The notes beneath the pieces are model-generated. The model saw nothing but the letters and a program-made list of their open reading frames with translations, did not search any database and was not told the origin of the DNA. A DNA stretch of 64,000 nt from Robiginitomaculum sp. (lineage in GTDB: Bacteria; Pseudomonadota; Alphaproteobacteria; Caulobacterales; Maricaulaceae): the NCBI GenBank assembly GCA_030949705.1, contig JAUZSF010000004.1, positions 79,501-143,500 on the forward strand. Reading direction: 5' to 3'. The stretch's first letter is position 1. Every line of letters begins with the position of its first letter. The position numbers and the translations under genes were made by a program. Of this stretch, positions 1 to 10,292 are shown one piece after another.

Positions 1-916
1 CTCGCTGGGCATGAAACAGCTTCAGTCTGACCCATGGGAAGGCGTTGCCGCCAAATACCCCGTGGATGCCCGCTTTACCGGCCGCATCACCAATATCACT
101 GAATATGGTGCCTTTGTGGAACTGGAACCGGGCATTGAAGGTCTGGTCCACGTTTCAGAAATGAGCTGGACCAAGAAAAATGTCCATCCGGGCAAAATCG
201 TTTCCACTTCTCAGGAAGTAAACGTTGTGGTTCTGGACGTTGATCAGGAAAAACGCCGCATCTCCCTTGGCATCAAACAATGTGCCGACAATCCGTGGGA
301 TGCGTTCGCCATGGAACACCCGATCGGATCTACCGTTGAAGGTGAAGTTAAAAACATCACCGAATTTGGCCTGTTTATCGGCCTGGATGGGATGATTGAT
401 GGCATGGCGCATTTGTCCGATCTTTCCTGGGAAAAATCTGGCGACGAAGCCATTGCCGACTTCAAAAAAGGCGACATCGTCAAAGCCAAGGTTCTGGACA
501 TCGACACCGACAAGGAACGTGTCTCTTTGGGTATCAAGCAACTGAGTGGCGACCCCATGGACGAAGGCGGCTATAAACGCGGTGAGATCGTTACCTGTGT
601 GGTTAGCGAAATCACCTCCGGTGGGATCGAAGTCACCCTGGGTGAAGACGGCAAGGTCAAAGCGTTCATTCGTAAATCCGACCTGTCCCGTGATCGCAAT
701 GAACAACGCCCCGAGCGCTTTGCGGTTGGCGACAAGGTTGATGCCAAGGTCACCAGCGTGGACCGGGCCTCACGGCGCATCTCGCTTTCCATCAAAGCCA
801 TGGAAATGGACCAGGAAAAAGAAGCCATCGCACAATATGGTTCCTCCGATTCCGGTGCTTCTCTTGGCGACATTCTGGGCGAAGCGCTGAAAAGCCAAAG
901 CGACAAGTCAGAATAA
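1..916 (+). CDS. rpsA: 30S ribosomal protein S1, C-terminal part (5' end outside the window)
   Basis: S1 is the large RNA-binding protein of the small ribosomal subunit that helps bring mRNA to the ribosome. The reading frame is open to the left edge (the codons before the first ATG read S-L-G, the usual end of an S1 repeat), so the gene is truncated by the window and the ATG at 11 is internal. About 305 residues remain. They hold three S1 (OB-fold) repeats at roughly residues 20-90, 107-177 and 195-265, each with the typical V-x-x-I-x-x-[YF]-G-x-F/V and R-x-S-L-x-I-K boundaries, then an acidic tail. These are the last three of the usual six repeats. A strong hairpin terminator follows. The next gene is ihfB, as in most proteobacteria. 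Identity is very secure. Confidence 0.97.
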   Translation, partial: SLGMKQLQSDPWEGVAAKYPVDARFTGRITNITEYGAFVELEPGIEGLVHVSEMSWTKKNVHPGKIVSTSQEVNVVVLDVDQEKRRISLGIKQCADNPWDAFAMEHPIGSTVEGEVKNITEFGLFIGLDGMIDGMAHLSDLSWEKSGDEAIADFKKGDIVKAKVLDIDTDKERVSLGIKQLSGDPMDEGGYKRGEIVTCVVSEITSGGIEVTLGEDGKVKAFIRKSDLSRDRNEQRPERFAVGDKVDAKVTSVDRASRRISLSIKAMEMDQEKEAIAQYGSSDSGASLGDILGEALKSQSDKSE

Positions 917-942
917 AATAGACTTAATTGTCGTAAAACAAG

Positions 943-972
943 AAGACCGGGTCATTTGACCCGGTCTTTTTT
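943..972 (+). terminator. rho-independent terminator of rpsA
   Basis: An 11-bp perfect stem (arms 943-953 and 958-968) with a four-base loop is followed by a run of Ts to 972. It begins 26 bases after the rpsA stop. Confidence 0.92.
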
Positions 973-1095
973 ACATTCAGTATTAGTTTTTTCTAAAAAA
1001 GCACAGAATCCCTGACAGGCTGGTTGACGGCACGGGGATTCAAATGGCAAGTTCCCCTCTCACGTGTGGGGCACGGAAAAAGGCGGGATGGAAAG

Positions 1096-1389
1096 ATGAT
1101 CAAATCAGAATTGATCAGTACTCTGGTGGATGAAAATCCACATCTATATCAACGCGATATTGAAACCATTGTGGCAACGGTATTTGAAGAAATCACCAAG
1201 GCGCTGGAAAACGGCTCCCGGGTGGAACTGCGCGGCTTTGGCGCGTTTTCCGTTCGGCACCGAGAGGCCCGCACAGGGCGGAACCCGCGTTCGGGTACGT
1301 CGGTGGAGGTCAAGGCCAAGAGCGTGCCATTTTTCAAAGCCGGCAAAGAGCTGCGCGAAAAAGTCGACGCCGCCAGGAAAAAGAAATAA
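1096..1389 (+). CDS. ihfB: integration host factor subunit beta
   Basis: A 97-residue DNA-bending protein that pairs with IHF alpha and acts in recombination, replication and transcription. The sequence starts M-I-K-S-E-L-I and has the DNABII-family signature: helical N-terminus, the V-E-L-R-G-F-G-A-F strand, and the beta-arm R-T-G-R-N-P-R-S-G whose proline inserts into the minor groove. I chose the ATG at 1096 because the family begins there; an upstream in-frame TTG at 1024 would add 24 residues with no homology. It lies between two hairpin terminators, so it is its own transcription unit, downstream of rpsA as is common. The lysine-rich end is normal. IhfB rather than HU is indicated by the N-P-H-L stretch and the position after rpsA. 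Confidence 0.95.
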   Translation: MIKSELISTLVDENPHLYQRDIETIVATVFEEITKALENGSRVELRGFGAFSVRHREARTGRNPRSGTSVEVKAKSVPFFKAGKELREKVDAARKKK

Positions 1390-1430
1390 CCAGCATCAAC
1401 ATACAAGCCATATAGGGTTTGAAAATATAC

Positions 1431-1460
1431 GGGGCATCTCATCTGCAGATGCCCCTTTTT
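1431..1460 (+). terminator. rho-independent terminator of ihfB
   Basis: A nine-base GC-rich stem (1431-1439 with 1447-1455) and seven-base loop followed by five or more Ts. It separates ihfB from the trp operon. Confidence 0.9.
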
Positions 1461-1509
1461 ATTATGGTGGGCGGATCATAAAGTGCGCCGCCAATGCGCG
1501 GAGTAAACC

Positions 1510-2160
1510 ATGGCCTTTGTTAAAATTTGTGGCCTGACCGAAACGGGCGGTGTTCGAGCGGCCCTTGATGCGGGTGCAGACATGCTGGGGTTTGTCTTTG
1601 CCGATAACAGCCCGCGCACCGTCACTCCTGCCCAGGCAGCGGCTCTGGCAGGACCGGCACGGGGCAAGGCCAAAATTGTGGCGGTGCTGGTCAATCCCGG
1701 TGACAAAAAGCTTAAAAAAATTGTCGACCAGCTGGCCCCGGATTATCTTCAGCTGCACGGGCGCGAAAAACCGGAACGGGTGCGCACCATCTGGAAAAAA
1801 TTCCATATTCCGGTGATCAAGGCCTTTGCTGTATCCAATGCCCACGATGTGGCCGATGCCAACCGCTATGCCCGCACAGCGGCAATGTTTCTTCTTGATG
1901 CCAGGCCCCCAAAGGGAAGGGCCCAAACCGGCGGCCATGGCCAAACCTTTGATTGGGATATTCTGCACGAAGCCCGTCTGGAAAAACCCTGGTTGCTGGC
2001 TGGCGGATTAACGCCGCAAAATGTATCAGAGGCTATTGCCAGAACTGGGGCAAAAGCGGTGGATGTCTCCACCGGTGTTGAATCGGCCCCCGGCATTAAA
2101 GACGTGGAAAAGGTGGCCGCCTTTATCAGGGCTGCCAAAGAGACGGGAGCAGAGCGTTGA
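1510..2160 (+). CDS. trpF: phosphoribosylanthranilate isomerase
   Basis: Catalyses the Amadori rearrangement of N-(5'-phosphoribosyl)anthranilate in cytosolic tryptophan synthesis. The 216-residue protein is a (beta/alpha)8 barrel of usual length. The catalytic cysteine is Cys7 in V-K-I-C-G-L and the catalytic aspartate is Asp130 in F-L-L-D-A-R; the phosphate-binding loops include L-A-G-G-L and D-V-S-T-G-V-E near the C-terminus. It is the first gene of the trpF-trpB-trpA-accD-folC operon; its TGA stop overlaps the TTG start of trpB. An ihfB terminator lies just upstream, so the promoter must lie in the short gap 1461-1509. Confidence 0.96.
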   Translation: MAFVKICGLTETGGVRAALDAGADMLGFVFADNSPRTVTPAQAAALAGPARGKAKIVAVLVNPGDKKLKKIVDQLAPDYLQLHGREKPERVRTIWKKFHIPVIKAFAVSNAHDVADANRYARTAAMFLLDARPPKGRAQTGGHGQTFDWDILHEARLEKPWLLAGGLTPQNVSEAIARTGAKAVDVSTGVESAPGIKDVEKVAAFIRAAKETGAER

Positions 2161-3368
2161 GCACGCAAACCCAAGTGGATATTTGGCCGGATGCCCGCGG
2201 GCGCTTTGGCGAATTTGGCGGCCGCTTTGTTGCCGAAACCCTGATGCCACTGATCCTGGAACTGGAAAGCGCCTGGGACGAGGCGCGCAATGACCCGGAT
2301 TTTACCGCACAGATGGACGCCTATATGCGCGATTATGTGGGTCGGCCCAGCGCGCTGTATCATGCCGAACGCCTCTCAGAAGAATTTGGCGGGGCCAAGA
2401 TCTGGCTGAAACGCGACGAGCTGAACCATACCGGCTCGCACAAGATCAATAACTGTCTGGGCCAGGTCTTGCTGGCCAAGCGCATGGGTAAAACCCGCAT
2501 CATCGCTGAAACCGGCGCCGGACAGCATGGCGTAGCCACCGCCACATTGGCGGCGCGCTTTGGTCTGCCCTGTGTGGTGTTCATGGGAGCAACGGATATA
2601 GAGCGCCAGCAACCCAACGTGTTTCGCATGAAACTGCTGGGCGCCGAAGTGGTGCCCGTCACCTCGGGCACGGGCACACTGAAAGACGCCATGAACGAGG
2701 CCCTGCGCGATTGGGTCACCCATGTGGAGGATACCTTTTATGTCATCGGCACCGTGGCCGGGCCGCATCCCTATCCGCATATGGTGCGCACCTTCCAGTC
2801 GGTCATTGGCCGCGAGGCGCGGGCGCAAATTCTGGAGCGCGAAGGCCGCCTGCCCGATGCCTGTGTCGCCTGTATTGGCGGGGGGTCCAACGCCATGGGT
2901 CTGTTCCATGCCTTTGTGCCCGATAAAAACGTGCGCCTGATCGGGGTCGAGGCCGCCGGTAAAGGCATTGAAACCGGCCAGCATGCAGCCTCGCTCAAAG
3001 GCGGCGCGCCGGGGGTGTTGCACGGCAATCGTACTTATCTTTTGCAAGATGATGACGGGCAAATCATTGATGCGCATTCTATTTCTGCCGGGCTGGATTA
3101 TCCCGGCATCGGGCCAGAGCACGCCTATTTGCACGATAGTGGCCGCGCCGAATATGTTAGCGCCACCGACAAGGAGGCGCTGGAAATGTTTCAGCTTTGC
3201 ACAAAGCTGGAAGGCATTATCCCGGCGCTGGAGCCTGCCCATGCCTTGGCCCGCGTTGCTGATCTGGCGCGCGAACTTGGCCCCAAAGGCCTGATCATCA
3301 TGAATATGTGCGGGCGCGGCGACAAGGATGTGTTTGCCGTGGCCGGACATTTGGGGGTCAAGATATGA
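2157..3368 (+). CDS. trpB: tryptophan synthase beta chain
   Basis: PLP enzyme that joins indole and L-serine to give tryptophan, working as an alpha2-beta2 complex with TrpA. The 403 residues contain the family signature [15 protein letters not shown] near the start, the PLP lysine Lys96 in H-T-G-S-H-K-I-N-N, and the phosphate loop G-G-G-S-N-A-M-G. The start is a TTG at 2157 that overlaps the trpF stop (TTGA). The next ATG lies inside the conserved N-terminus, so the TTG is preferred; a GTG six codons downstream is the only realistic alternative. The stop overlaps the trpA start (ATGA), which fits translational coupling and equal subunit supply. Confidence 0.97.
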   Translation: MSTQTQVDIWPDARGRFGEFGGRFVAETLMPLILELESAWDEARNDPDFTAQMDAYMRDYVGRPSALYHAERLSEEFGGAKIWLKRDELNHTGSHKINNCLGQVLLAKRMGKTRIIAETGAGQHGVATATLAARFGLPCVVFMGATDIERQQPNVFRMKLLGAEVVPVTSGTGTLKDAMNEALRDWVTHVEDTFYVIGTVAGPHPYPHMVRTFQSVIGREARAQILEREGRLPDACVACIGGGSNAMGLFHAFVPDKNVRLIGVEAAGKGIETGQHAASLKGGAPGVLHGNRTYLLQDDDGQIIDAHSISAGLDYPGIGPEHAYLHDSGRAEYVSATDKEALEMFQLCTKLEGIIPALEPAHALARVADLARELGPKGLIIMNMCGRGDKDVFAVAGHLGVKI

Positions 3369-4192
3369 GCACCCAGCCCATCGGCGCAGCGCGCCTGGCC
3401 GCCCGCTTTGCGGGGCGCAAGGCACAGAACCAGGCTGCCTTTATCGCCTATATCATGGGCGGCGATCCGGATGTGAAAACCGCGCAAAAACTGCTGGATG
3501 GCCTGCCCGCTGCCGGGGCGGATGTGATCGAACTGGGCCTGCCCTTTACCGACCCCATGGCCGATGGCCCGGCCATTCAGGCCGCCGCCCTGCGCGCCCT
3601 AAAGGCCGGGGTGCGCACCAAAGCCGTGTTGGCCATGGCGGCAAAGTTTCGCAAAAAAGATGTGACTACGCCGCTGATCGTCATGGGGTATTACAATCCG
3701 ATCCATCACATGGGCTGTGGTGCTTTTACAGACGCCTGTGTAGAGGCCGGGGTGGATGGGGCCATTATTGTGGACCTGCCTCCTGAAGAGGACGCCGCCT
3801 TGCGCGCCGCCTTCGATGAAGCCGGTCTGGCGCTCATTCGGCTGGCGACACCTACCACCGATGACCAGCGCCTGCCCACCGTGGTCGCCGGCACATCGGG
3901 CTTTGTCTATTATGTTTCCGTGGCCGGCATTACCGGCGCGCTGGTGCCAGAGGCCGATCCGGTAGCCCGGGCCGTGGCACGTATACGCACCGCCAGCGGC
4001 CTTCCCGTGGCCGTGGGTTTTGGGGTACGTACGCCCGAGAAAGCTGCCCAGATCGCCCGGGTCGCCGATGGGGTGGTAGTTGGCAGCGCCATAGTCGACG
4101 CCATGGCCCAAAAGGGTGTAGAAGAAGCGCTGGCCTTAACCCAATGCCTTAGCGGTGCCGTCCATAATGCGCGCAGTGAGAGTACATCATGA
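3365..4192 (+). CDS. trpA: tryptophan synthase alpha chain
   Basis: Cleaves indole-3-glycerol phosphate to indole and glyceraldehyde 3-phosphate and passes indole to TrpB. The 275-residue barrel has the catalytic pair Glu56 and Asp67 in the motif E-L-G[11 protein letters not shown], with the same spacing as Glu49/Asp60 of the E. coli enzyme. The ATG at 3365 overlaps the trpB stop; an in-frame ATG 19 codons upstream lies inside trpB and is unlikely. The stop overlaps the accD start (ATGA). Length and motifs are normal. Confidence 0.97.
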   Translation: MSTQPIGAARLAARFAGRKAQNQAAFIAYIMGGDPDVKTAQKLLDGLPAAGADVIELGLPFTDPMADGPAIQAAALRALKAGVRTKAVLAMAAKFRKKDVTTPLIVMGYYNPIHHMGCGAFTDACVEAGVDGAIIVDLPPEEDAALRAAFDEAGLALIRLATPTTDDQRLPTVVAGTSGFVYYVSVAGITGALVPEADPVARAVARIRTASGLPVAVGFGVRTPEKAAQIARVADGVVVGSAIVDAMAQKGVEEALALTQCLSGAVHNARSESTS

Positions 4193-5052
4193 ACACCAGA
4201 AACTGGCTTGATCGACTGACCCCGCCGGGGATGAAGAAAATCTTTGCCAAACGCGACACGCCTGAGAATTTGTGGGTGAAGTGCCCCCTGTCCGGCGAAA
4301 TGGTATTTCAGGAAGACCTGGTTGCCGGCCAATATGTTACCCCGGCCGGACACCATATGCGCATCGGGGCCAAAACCCGCTTTGCCATCACCTTTGACAA
4401 TGGCGAATATGAACGCATTCCGGTTCCGGACGTGGCCGTCGACCCGCTGAAATTTCGCGATGACAAAAAATATACCGACCGCTTGAAGGCGGCCCGGGCC
4501 AAAACCGACGAGGAAGACGCCATCAGCGTCGGCGTGGGCAATATCGACGGCGTACCGGCCGTAGTGTTTGTGCAGGATTTTGCCTTTATGGGCGGCTCGC
4601 TGGGCATGGCCGCTGGCGAGGGCTTTATCACCGCCGCCGAAGAAGCGCTAAAACGCAAGCTGCCCTTGGTGGCCATTATTGCCTCGGGCGGGGCACGCAT
4701 GCAGGAAGGCGCGTTATCGCTCATGCAAATGCCGCGCACCACCTTGTTGGTCAACGATTTAAACGCGGCACGCCTGCCCTATATTGTGGTGCTGACCGAC
4801 CCGACCTCGGGCGGGGTGACCGCCTCTTATGCCATGCTGGGTGATGTGCATATTGCCGAACCACGGGCGCTGATCTGTTTTTCCGGGCCGCGCGTGATCG
4901 AGCAAACCATTCGTGAAAAACTGCCCGAAGGGGCACAGCGCTCGGAATATCTGCTGGAAAAAGGCATGGTCGATGCGGTGGTGGACCGGCGCGAGCTAAA
5001 ACCCTATCTCGCCAATCTGATCACCCTTTTATGCGGAACCAAAGCCGCTTGA
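4189..5052 (+). CDS. accD: acetyl-CoA carboxylase carboxyltransferase subunit beta, zinc-finger cysteines lost
   Basis: With AccA it transfers the carboxyl group from biotin-carrier protein to acetyl-CoA, the first step of fatty-acid synthesis. The 287 residues have the crotonase-like core with [11 protein letters not shown] and S-G-G-A-R-M-Q-E-G. The N-terminal four-cysteine zinc ribbon normally present is degenerate: only the first cysteine remains (V-K-C-P-L-S-G), while the others are replaced by Ser, Thr and Ala (V-T-P-A-G-H-H). From memory many alphaproteobacterial AccD proteins show the same loss, so this looks like a lineage trait rather than damage. It is coupled to trpA (ATGA) and folC, the usual alphaproteobacterial order. 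Confidence 0.96.
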   Translation: MNTRNWLDRLTPPGMKKIFAKRDTPENLWVKCPLSGEMVFQEDLVAGQYVTPAGHHMRIGAKTRFAITFDNGEYERIPVPDVAVDPLKFRDDKKYTDRLKAARAKTDEEDAISVGVGNIDGVPAVVFVQDFAFMGGSLGMAAGEGFITAAEEALKRKLPLVAIIASGGARMQEGALSLMQMPRTTLLVNDLNAARLPYIVVLTDPTSGGVTASYAMLGDVHIAEPRALICFSGPRVIEQTIREKLPEGAQRSEYLLEKGMVDAVVDRRELKPYLANLITLLCGTKAA

Positions 5053-6317
5053 GCGCGGCGCGCCGAATAACCCAGGCCCTTGGCCGTTTTGACGCTCTAC
5101 ACCCCGCCGATATTGACCTTGGCCTGGACCGCATCCGGGCGCTGCTAAAACGGCTGGGCGATCCGCACCAAAACCTGCCCCCCGTCGTGCATGTGGCCGG
5201 CACCAATGGCAAAGGCTCGACCATTGCCATGCTGGGCGCCATGGCCAAGGCCGCCAATTTGCGCGCCCATATCCATACCAGCCCCCATCTGATCGCCCTG
5301 AACGAGCGTTATGTGATCGCCGGTGCACCCATTACGGATGCAGCACTGGCCGACCTTCTTGAAGAGGTCGAGCGGGTCAATGACAGCACACCGATTACCC
5401 AGTTTGAAATGCTCTGCGCCGCCATGTTTCTGGCCTTCGCCCGCACCCCTGCTGATATCGTGCTGATCGAGGTAGGCCTGGGCGGCGAGTTTGATGCCAG
5501 CAATGTGCTGGAAAACCCTGCTTTGTGCCTGATTACCCCCATCGCCCATGACCATGCCAATTTTCTGGGTGATGACATGGCCGGCATCGCCCGGGCCAAG
5601 GCCGGGATCATCAAGCCCGGCGCACCGGTCTATAGCGCCGCGCAAAATGATATTGCCCGCAATGTGATCGAGCGGGCCGCGGCACGCGCCCGCGCCCCTT
5701 TGCACCTATTGGGCGAAGATATGCACGTGCGCACCGAAGATGGCCGCCTGATCTATGAAGATGACCATCAATTGCTGGACCTGCCCTTGCCGCGCCTTTT
5801 GGGCGCGCATCAGGTCCACAATGCCGGCCTGGCCATTGCCGCGGCCTTGCATCTGGGCTGGGACCATGATGCCATTGCCGAAGGGTTGGAAACGGTAAAC
5901 TGGCCCGGGCGACTGCAAATATTATATTCTGATAATGGCGCACAAATGATTGTGGACGGGGCACACAATCCCCATGCCGCCCGGGCGCTGGCCAAAACCC
6001 TTGGCGAAATCCAGCATCGCGATCCCCGCCCGCTAACCCTGATCATTGGGTTGCAAAATACCAAAGATGCGGTGCGGTTTTTTGAGGCCTTCAAACCCCT
6101 GGACCCGGGCGTAATTTGTGTACCGGTGCCCAATGCCCCCCATCCCATGAGCGTGGGGGACATGCAAACGGCGGCCAAGGCGGCGGGCCTTGATGCCCAC
6201 ACCGCGCCGGATGTGCAAAGCGCCCTGCAAATGGCCTTACACACAGAAAAAGAGCCGCGCATTGTCATGAGCGGCTCTCTCTATCTTGTCGGCGCCATAT
6301 TGGCGCACAATAGCTGA
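5031..6317 (+). CDS. folC: folylpolyglutamate synthase / dihydrofolate synthase
   Basis: Mur-ligase-family enzyme that adds glutamate to dihydropteroate and to folates. The protein (up to 428 residues) has the ATP loop G-T-N-G-K-G-S at residues 57-63, the H-T-S-P-H-L motif, the [10 protein letters not shown] motif and the C-terminal D-G-A-H-N-P-H-A-A of the glutamate-ligase domain. The start is uncertain: the ATG at 5031 overlaps accD by 22 bases, whereas a TTG at 5049 would overlap the accD stop as TTGA, the same arrangement seen between trpF and trpB. It ends the operon and converges on trxA with only two bases between the stops. Confidence 0.94.
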   Translation: MRNQSRLSAARRITQALGRFDALHPADIDLGLDRIRALLKRLGDPHQNLPPVVHVAGTNGKGSTIAMLGAMAKAANLRAHIHTSPHLIALNERYVIAGAPITDAALADLLEEVERVNDSTPITQFEMLCAAMFLAFARTPADIVLIEVGLGGEFDASNVLENPALCLITPIAHDHANFLGDDMAGIARAKAGIIKPGAPVYSAAQNDIARNVIERAAARARAPLHLLGEDMHVRTEDGRLIYEDDHQLLDLPLPRLLGAHQVHNAGLAIAAALHLGWDHDAIAEGLETVNWPGRLQILYSDNGAQMIVDGAHNPHAARALAKTLGEIQHRDPRPLTLIIGLQNTKDAVRFFEAFKPLDPGVICVPVPNAPHPMSVGDMQTAAKAAGLDAHTAPDVQSALQMALHTEKEPRIVMSGSLYLVGAILAHNS

Positions 6318-6319
6318 TT

Positions 6320-6646
6320 TTACGCGGAAACCGCGCTGTTCAACCATTCAGAAATTTTGCTTTTGGGCATCGCACCCACTTTGGTGGCCGACACCTGGCC
6401 GTTCTGGAACAGCATCAGGGTTGGAATGCCGCGCACGCCATATTTGCTGGGCACGCCGGGATTTTCGTCAATGTTGACCTTGGCGATGGTGACCTTGCCA
6501 CCCATTTCCGCGCCCAGCTCTTCCAGCAATGGACCGATTTGTTTGCACGGGCCACACCATTCGGCCCAAAAGTCTACAAGCACAGGGCCTTCCGCTTTCA
6601 GAACGTCAGCTTCGAAACTATCATCACTCACGGCAATGGTCGACAT
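6320..6646 (-). CDS. trxA: thioredoxin
   Basis: Small cytosolic disulfide reductase, 108 residues. The active site W-C-G-P-C has its cysteines at 31 and 34, and the conserved cis-proline loop G-I-P-T is present. A Shine-Dalgarno-like GGAG lies just upstream of the ATG. It lies downstream of addA in the same direction (73-base gap), the usual position in this lineage, so it may be read from the add operon or from its own promoter in the gap. Confidence 0.96.
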   Translation of the reverse strand: MSTIAVSDDSFEADVLKAEGPVLVDFWAEWCGPCKQIGPLLEELGAEMGGKVTIAKVNIDENPGVPSKYGVRGIPTLMLFQNGQVSATKVGAMPKSKISEWLNSAVSA

Positions 6647-6719
6647 AACACACTCCTTAAATCAGGACAGGCGTGATTCCACCTGCACCCCCGCTAGCTA
6701 GGGATGCAAAGGCCTTCCG

Positions 6720-9700
6720 TCAAGGGTTGGCACGGTTTTGCATGGCCTGATCCAGTAAACTGTCCGCGAGGGGCATCAGATGCGGACCATCGGTCCACAG
6801 CAGGGCACAGCGGATTTTTCGGTTTGGCCACAGGCTGCGCAACAAGGCCCGATAGGCAGCCATTTGGCGCAAATAGGCCCCCGGCACCTCTTCAACATGG
6901 CGCGGGGCCGGGCGATTGGTTTTATAATCCACCACCATCACTTCTTCATCGGTGACCACCAGACGATCCATCTGACCGGCAATGATCAGCGCTTCGCCCT
7001 GGGCCTCCATTTGCCCGGATATGGGCAGCTCGGCCCGGCTATCGGGGCCAAACAGCGGTGCAAATTCGGGGTTTTGCAAAACCCCGAACACCGCGGCAAT
7101 AATGTCGCGGCGCTGTTCCTCATCCAGATCCAGCTGGGCCTGCAAAAAAGTGTGGGCCGCGCTTTGGCGGGCCGCGGGGTCCATGGCCGGCAGGGCCTGT
7201 AACAAGGTATGGATCAGCAGGCCGCGCTGATATCGTTTTGCGCCCCCCATCGCCAAGGGCGAGAGCACCGCGCCGCGATCATCCTCGTCCTGCAACCAGC
7301 GCGAAGGGGCGGTGCGACGCGGCGGGGCAATATCGGCGGGTAATGGGCACCGCGCCCAGCCAGGCAGGCTGGTCTCTGCTTCACGGACCGCATCGGGCAG
7401 GTCTTTAACCGTTTTGGGGGCGGCACCATAGCGTTTGGCCGCCAGACCGCCCACGGTTTCAAAGTCTTCGACCTGTCCCTGATCGGCAAGGCGCGCAAAG
7501 GCGTTTTCGCAATGGGCGTACCAGCCCTCAGCATGCATCGCCCCTTCGCCCCGCCCTTGTTTGGCCCCGCAAATAATCAGGCGATCCTGGGCCCGGGTCA
7601 TGGCCACATACAACAAACGCTTGCTTTCATCGGCATCCATGTGCGCGGTACGTTCGCGGATGATCTGACAAATCCCGGGGTCGTTCTTTTTTTGTGGTGA
7701 CCAGAAAAGCGCTCCCTCCGGCCCGAACATCAGACCGCTATCCCGGTGCCGTCCTGGCCCCTTGGCGGTATCGGGCAGGATCACCAAAGGTGCTTCCAGC
7801 CCCTTGGCCGCGTGCACGGTCATCACCCGCACCGCATTACCGGCCCCTTCCATTTCCCGTTTGATCTGGGTTTCATCCCCAATATTTTGCGCCACAAACC
7901 GGGCCAGCGACGGGGTTTGTTCGCTCTGATGGGCCTGTGCCTTGTTCAAAAATTCGCGCACCGGATCTTCGGCCTCGGGGCCAAGGCGCGCATAGAGCCG
8001 CCGGGCATAACTTTCGCCGGTATGGCTGGCCCGGTAAAGCAGGGTGGCAAAAAACGCAAACGGTGGCACAGTGCCGGCCAATTGGCGCAAATCCGTGACC
8101 AGATCCCTGGCCTCGGCAAAGCGCGGGTCCTCACTGTGTTGCAAAACCTCGCTCAGACTTTGCCCCTGCGGACGGTCGGCCGCCAAGGCGTAGAGCGCCT
8201 CTTCGTCTATGATGGGCAAGGCCGACGACGCCGGATGTAAAAACGGACTTTTCAGAAATTCCGCCAGCGCCAGATCATCATCTTCCAGCACTGCGGCGCG
8301 GGCTGCACTCATCATATCCAGCACCGCGGTTTGTTTTGCCAGCACCATGCGGTCCGCCCCGGCCACCGCAATGGCACGTAATTTTAGCTGGCGGATGATC
8401 TCGTCAAAAAGACCACCGGTGCGGCTGCGCACCAAAATCATAATGTCCCCCGGACGAAGGGGCCGCTGGTGCCAGTCTGCCCCGCGCTTTTCGCTGATCA
8501 GCTCCCCGGCGGACAACCACCCCTCTATACCTATGGCAATATTGGCCGCCAGTTGGTTGCGGGCGCTTTGCGGGGCCGGAGCATCCACCGGGGCCGCCGG
8601 GTCTTCCGCTGGCATATCCACAGGGCGGGGTATGGGATCCCACAACTCGACCGAACCTACCGCCTTTGCCCGCTGGGCCTGGTGAGGCACATAGCCGACA
8701 AAACCGGGCGAAATTGCCGCATCTTTTTGAAAACGGGCAGCATCGCCAACAAATTTGGTTTCCAGTGCTGGCGGTTCCGGGGCCTCTATGGCAAAGGGCG
8801 AAAAGGTTTCATCCACCATGGCCAGCACCTGGGCGGTTGATCGCCAAGAAAGCGCCAGTTCTGGCAGGTAAAAGGTTTTCCGGCTCTGGCGGGTCAGCAC
8901 TTTAAGGCGCTCGGCCTCGCTCTGGAACAGGGCCGGATTGGCCCCTTGAAAGGAATAAATCGACTGTTTGGGATCCCCCACCGCAAACAGGGTACGGGTT
9001 TTCTCGCTTGACCCCTTACCGGCAAAAAACTCACCGCTAAGGCGGCGGATCAATGCCCATTGCCCGTCGCTATTGTCCTGGGCCTCGTCTACCAGAATAT
9101 GGTCCAGATCATAATCCAGCTTGTACAGCACCCAGCTGGCTGCCTCTGACTGTTCAACCAGCGCAACACTTTTTTCGATCAGATCATCAAAATCCAGTGC
9201 GCCCAGCGTCGCCTTGGCCCGGGTGTAATGCCCATAAAAAGCCTCCACCAGCACCAGCGCTGCCCGGGTGTTTTGCAAAACCATGGCGGCCTGTATACGG
9301 TCGCGCACAGTTTCCAGCGCAAACTGTATATTGGCGATTTCTTCGGCAATGGCCGGATGGTTTTTCTGCACCGCTTTGGTGGGCAGGTTTTTGGGTGCCG
9401 TACCGCTTTGGGTAAAAAACCCGCCCAAAAGATGATCAATGGCTTTGGTCTTGTCATGGTCTTGAAGCGCACGGGTAATGGCGGCGGCGCATTTTTTATC
9501 GGTCGCCCCCCCTGTGGCCAGATCTTGTGCCATGCGCTTGAATATATCCTTGTCCAGCCGATCCCAGCCCGCCGCGGCCTCGCTTTGGGGAGTGGCCCCC
9601 ACCGGCACGCCCAGCGCCCTGGCACTTAAGGAAAGCGCCGCCTCCAGCCCGCCTTCGCGCTGCATTAATTGCGCCAGTCGTCGCCCCTCCCGGGCGGCAA

Positions 9701-10292
9701 AGCCATAAAGCTGGTCCAGCGCATCGGCCCCCATACCCGCCACATGGGTGATAGCGCGGGCCACGGCCCCCTTTGGCTCTTGCAAGGCCACCTCGCCAAT
9801 ATGGGCAATGCTTTGGCCGCGCAGCTCGGCCCCCAGTCGGTCATCCAGCACCGTAAAGCCGGGGCTGATCCCGGCTTCGGCGGGAAAGCGCCTGAGCAGG
9901 GATTCGCAAAATGCGTGAATGGTGCGGATTTTAAGGCCGCCCGGGGTTTCCAGCGCCAGCGCAAACAGCGCCCGGGCGCGGCGCAAATCCGCCTTGCCAA
10001 TGGGAATGGCCGGGTCCAGCTCACGCAAGGCCGTCCCCAAGGCGGCGTCATCCATGATGGAGTATTCGCCCAACCGGCCAAACAAACGGTTCAGCATTTC
10101 TGCCGCCGCGGCCTTGGTATAGGTGACACAGAGAATGTTTTGCGGCTTTACCCCCGCCATTAACAACCGCGTTACCCGATTGATCAGCACATGGGTTTTA
10201 CCCGACCCCGCATTGGCCGACACAAAGGCCGATCCACGGGGGTCGGCGGCCTGAGACTGGGCCGATTTGGCCGTTTCAATGGCCGCACTCAT
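6720..10292 (-). CDS. addA: double-strand break repair helicase-nuclease AddA
   Basis: UvrD-type helicase and nuclease subunit of AddAB, which resects double-strand breaks for RecA. The 1190 residues are normal for alphaproteobacteria. The Walker A loop N-A-G-S-G-K-T is at residues 27-33, the Walker B/motif II V-D-E-A-Q-D near 400, helicase motifs such as V-G-D-P-K-Q-S-I-Y-S-F-Q-G in the middle, V-M-T-V-H-A-A-K-G-L-E late, and the RecB-type nuclease motif D-Y-K-T-N near 1120. The start overlaps the addB stop (ATGA). The gene is intact, in contrast to addB, so AddA would be without a full partner if the addB frameshifts are real. Confidence 0.97.
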   Translation of the reverse strand: MSAAIETAKSAQSQAADPRGSAFVSANAGSGKTHVLINRVTRLLMAGVKPQNILCVTYTKAAAAEMLNRLFGRLGEYSIMDDAALGTALRELDPAIPIGKADLRRARALFALALETPGGLKIRTIHAFCESLLRRFPAEAGISPGFTVLDDRLGAELRGQSIAHIGEVALQEPKGAVARAITHVAGMGADALDQLYGFAAREGRRLAQLMQREGGLEAALSLSARALGVPVGATPQSEAAAGWDRLDKDIFKRMAQDLATGGATDKKCAAAITRALQDHDKTKAIDHLLGGFFTQSGTAPKNLPTKAVQKNHPAIAEEIANIQFALETVRDRIQAAMVLQNTRAALVLVEAFYGHYTRAKATLGALDFDDLIEKSVALVEQSEAASWVLYKLDYDLDHILVDEAQDNSDGQWALIRRLSGEFFAGKGSSEKTRTLFAVGDPKQSIYSFQGANPALFQSEAERLKVLTRQSRKTFYLPELALSWRSTAQVLAMVDETFSPFAIEAPEPPALETKFVGDAARFQKDAAISPGFVGYVPHQAQRAKAVGSVELWDPIPRPVDMPAEDPAAPVDAPAPQSARNQLAANIAIGIEGWLSAGELISEKRGADWHQRPLRPGDIMILVRSRTGGLFDEIIRQLKLRAIAVAGADRMVLAKQTAVLDMMSAARAAVLEDDDLALAEFLKSPFLHPASSALPIIDEEALYALAADRPQGQSLSEVLQHSEDPRFAEARDLVTDLRQLAGTVPPFAFFATLLYRASHTGESYARRLYARLGPEAEDPVREFLNKAQAHQSEQTPSLARFVAQNIGDETQIKREMEGAGNAVRVMTVHAAKGLEAPLVILPDTAKGPGRHRDSGLMFGPEGALFWSPQKKNDPGICQIIRERTAHMDADESKRLLYVAMTRAQDRLIICGAKQGRGEGAMHAEGWYAHCENAFARLADQGQVEDFETVGGLAAKRYGAAPKTVKDLPDAVREAETSLPGWARCPLPADIAPPRRTAPSRWLQDEDDRGAVLSPLAMGGAKRYQRGLLIHTLLQALPAMDPAARQSAAHTFLQAQLDLDEEQRRDIIAAVFGVLQNPEFAPLFGPDSRAELPISGQMEAQGEALIIAGQMDRLVVTDEEVMVVDYKTNRPAPRHVEEVPGAYLRQMAAYRALLRSLWPNRKIRCALLWTDGPHLMPLADSLLDQAMQNRANP

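Noticed and set aside
2376-3425. 349-codon minus-strand open frame opposite trpB
   Set aside because: Shadow frame of a GC-rich gene; trpB is unmistakable on the other strand.
6780-8685. Several plus-strand open frames opposite addA
   Set aside because: No domain, no ribosome sites, and AddA is continuous on the minus strand.
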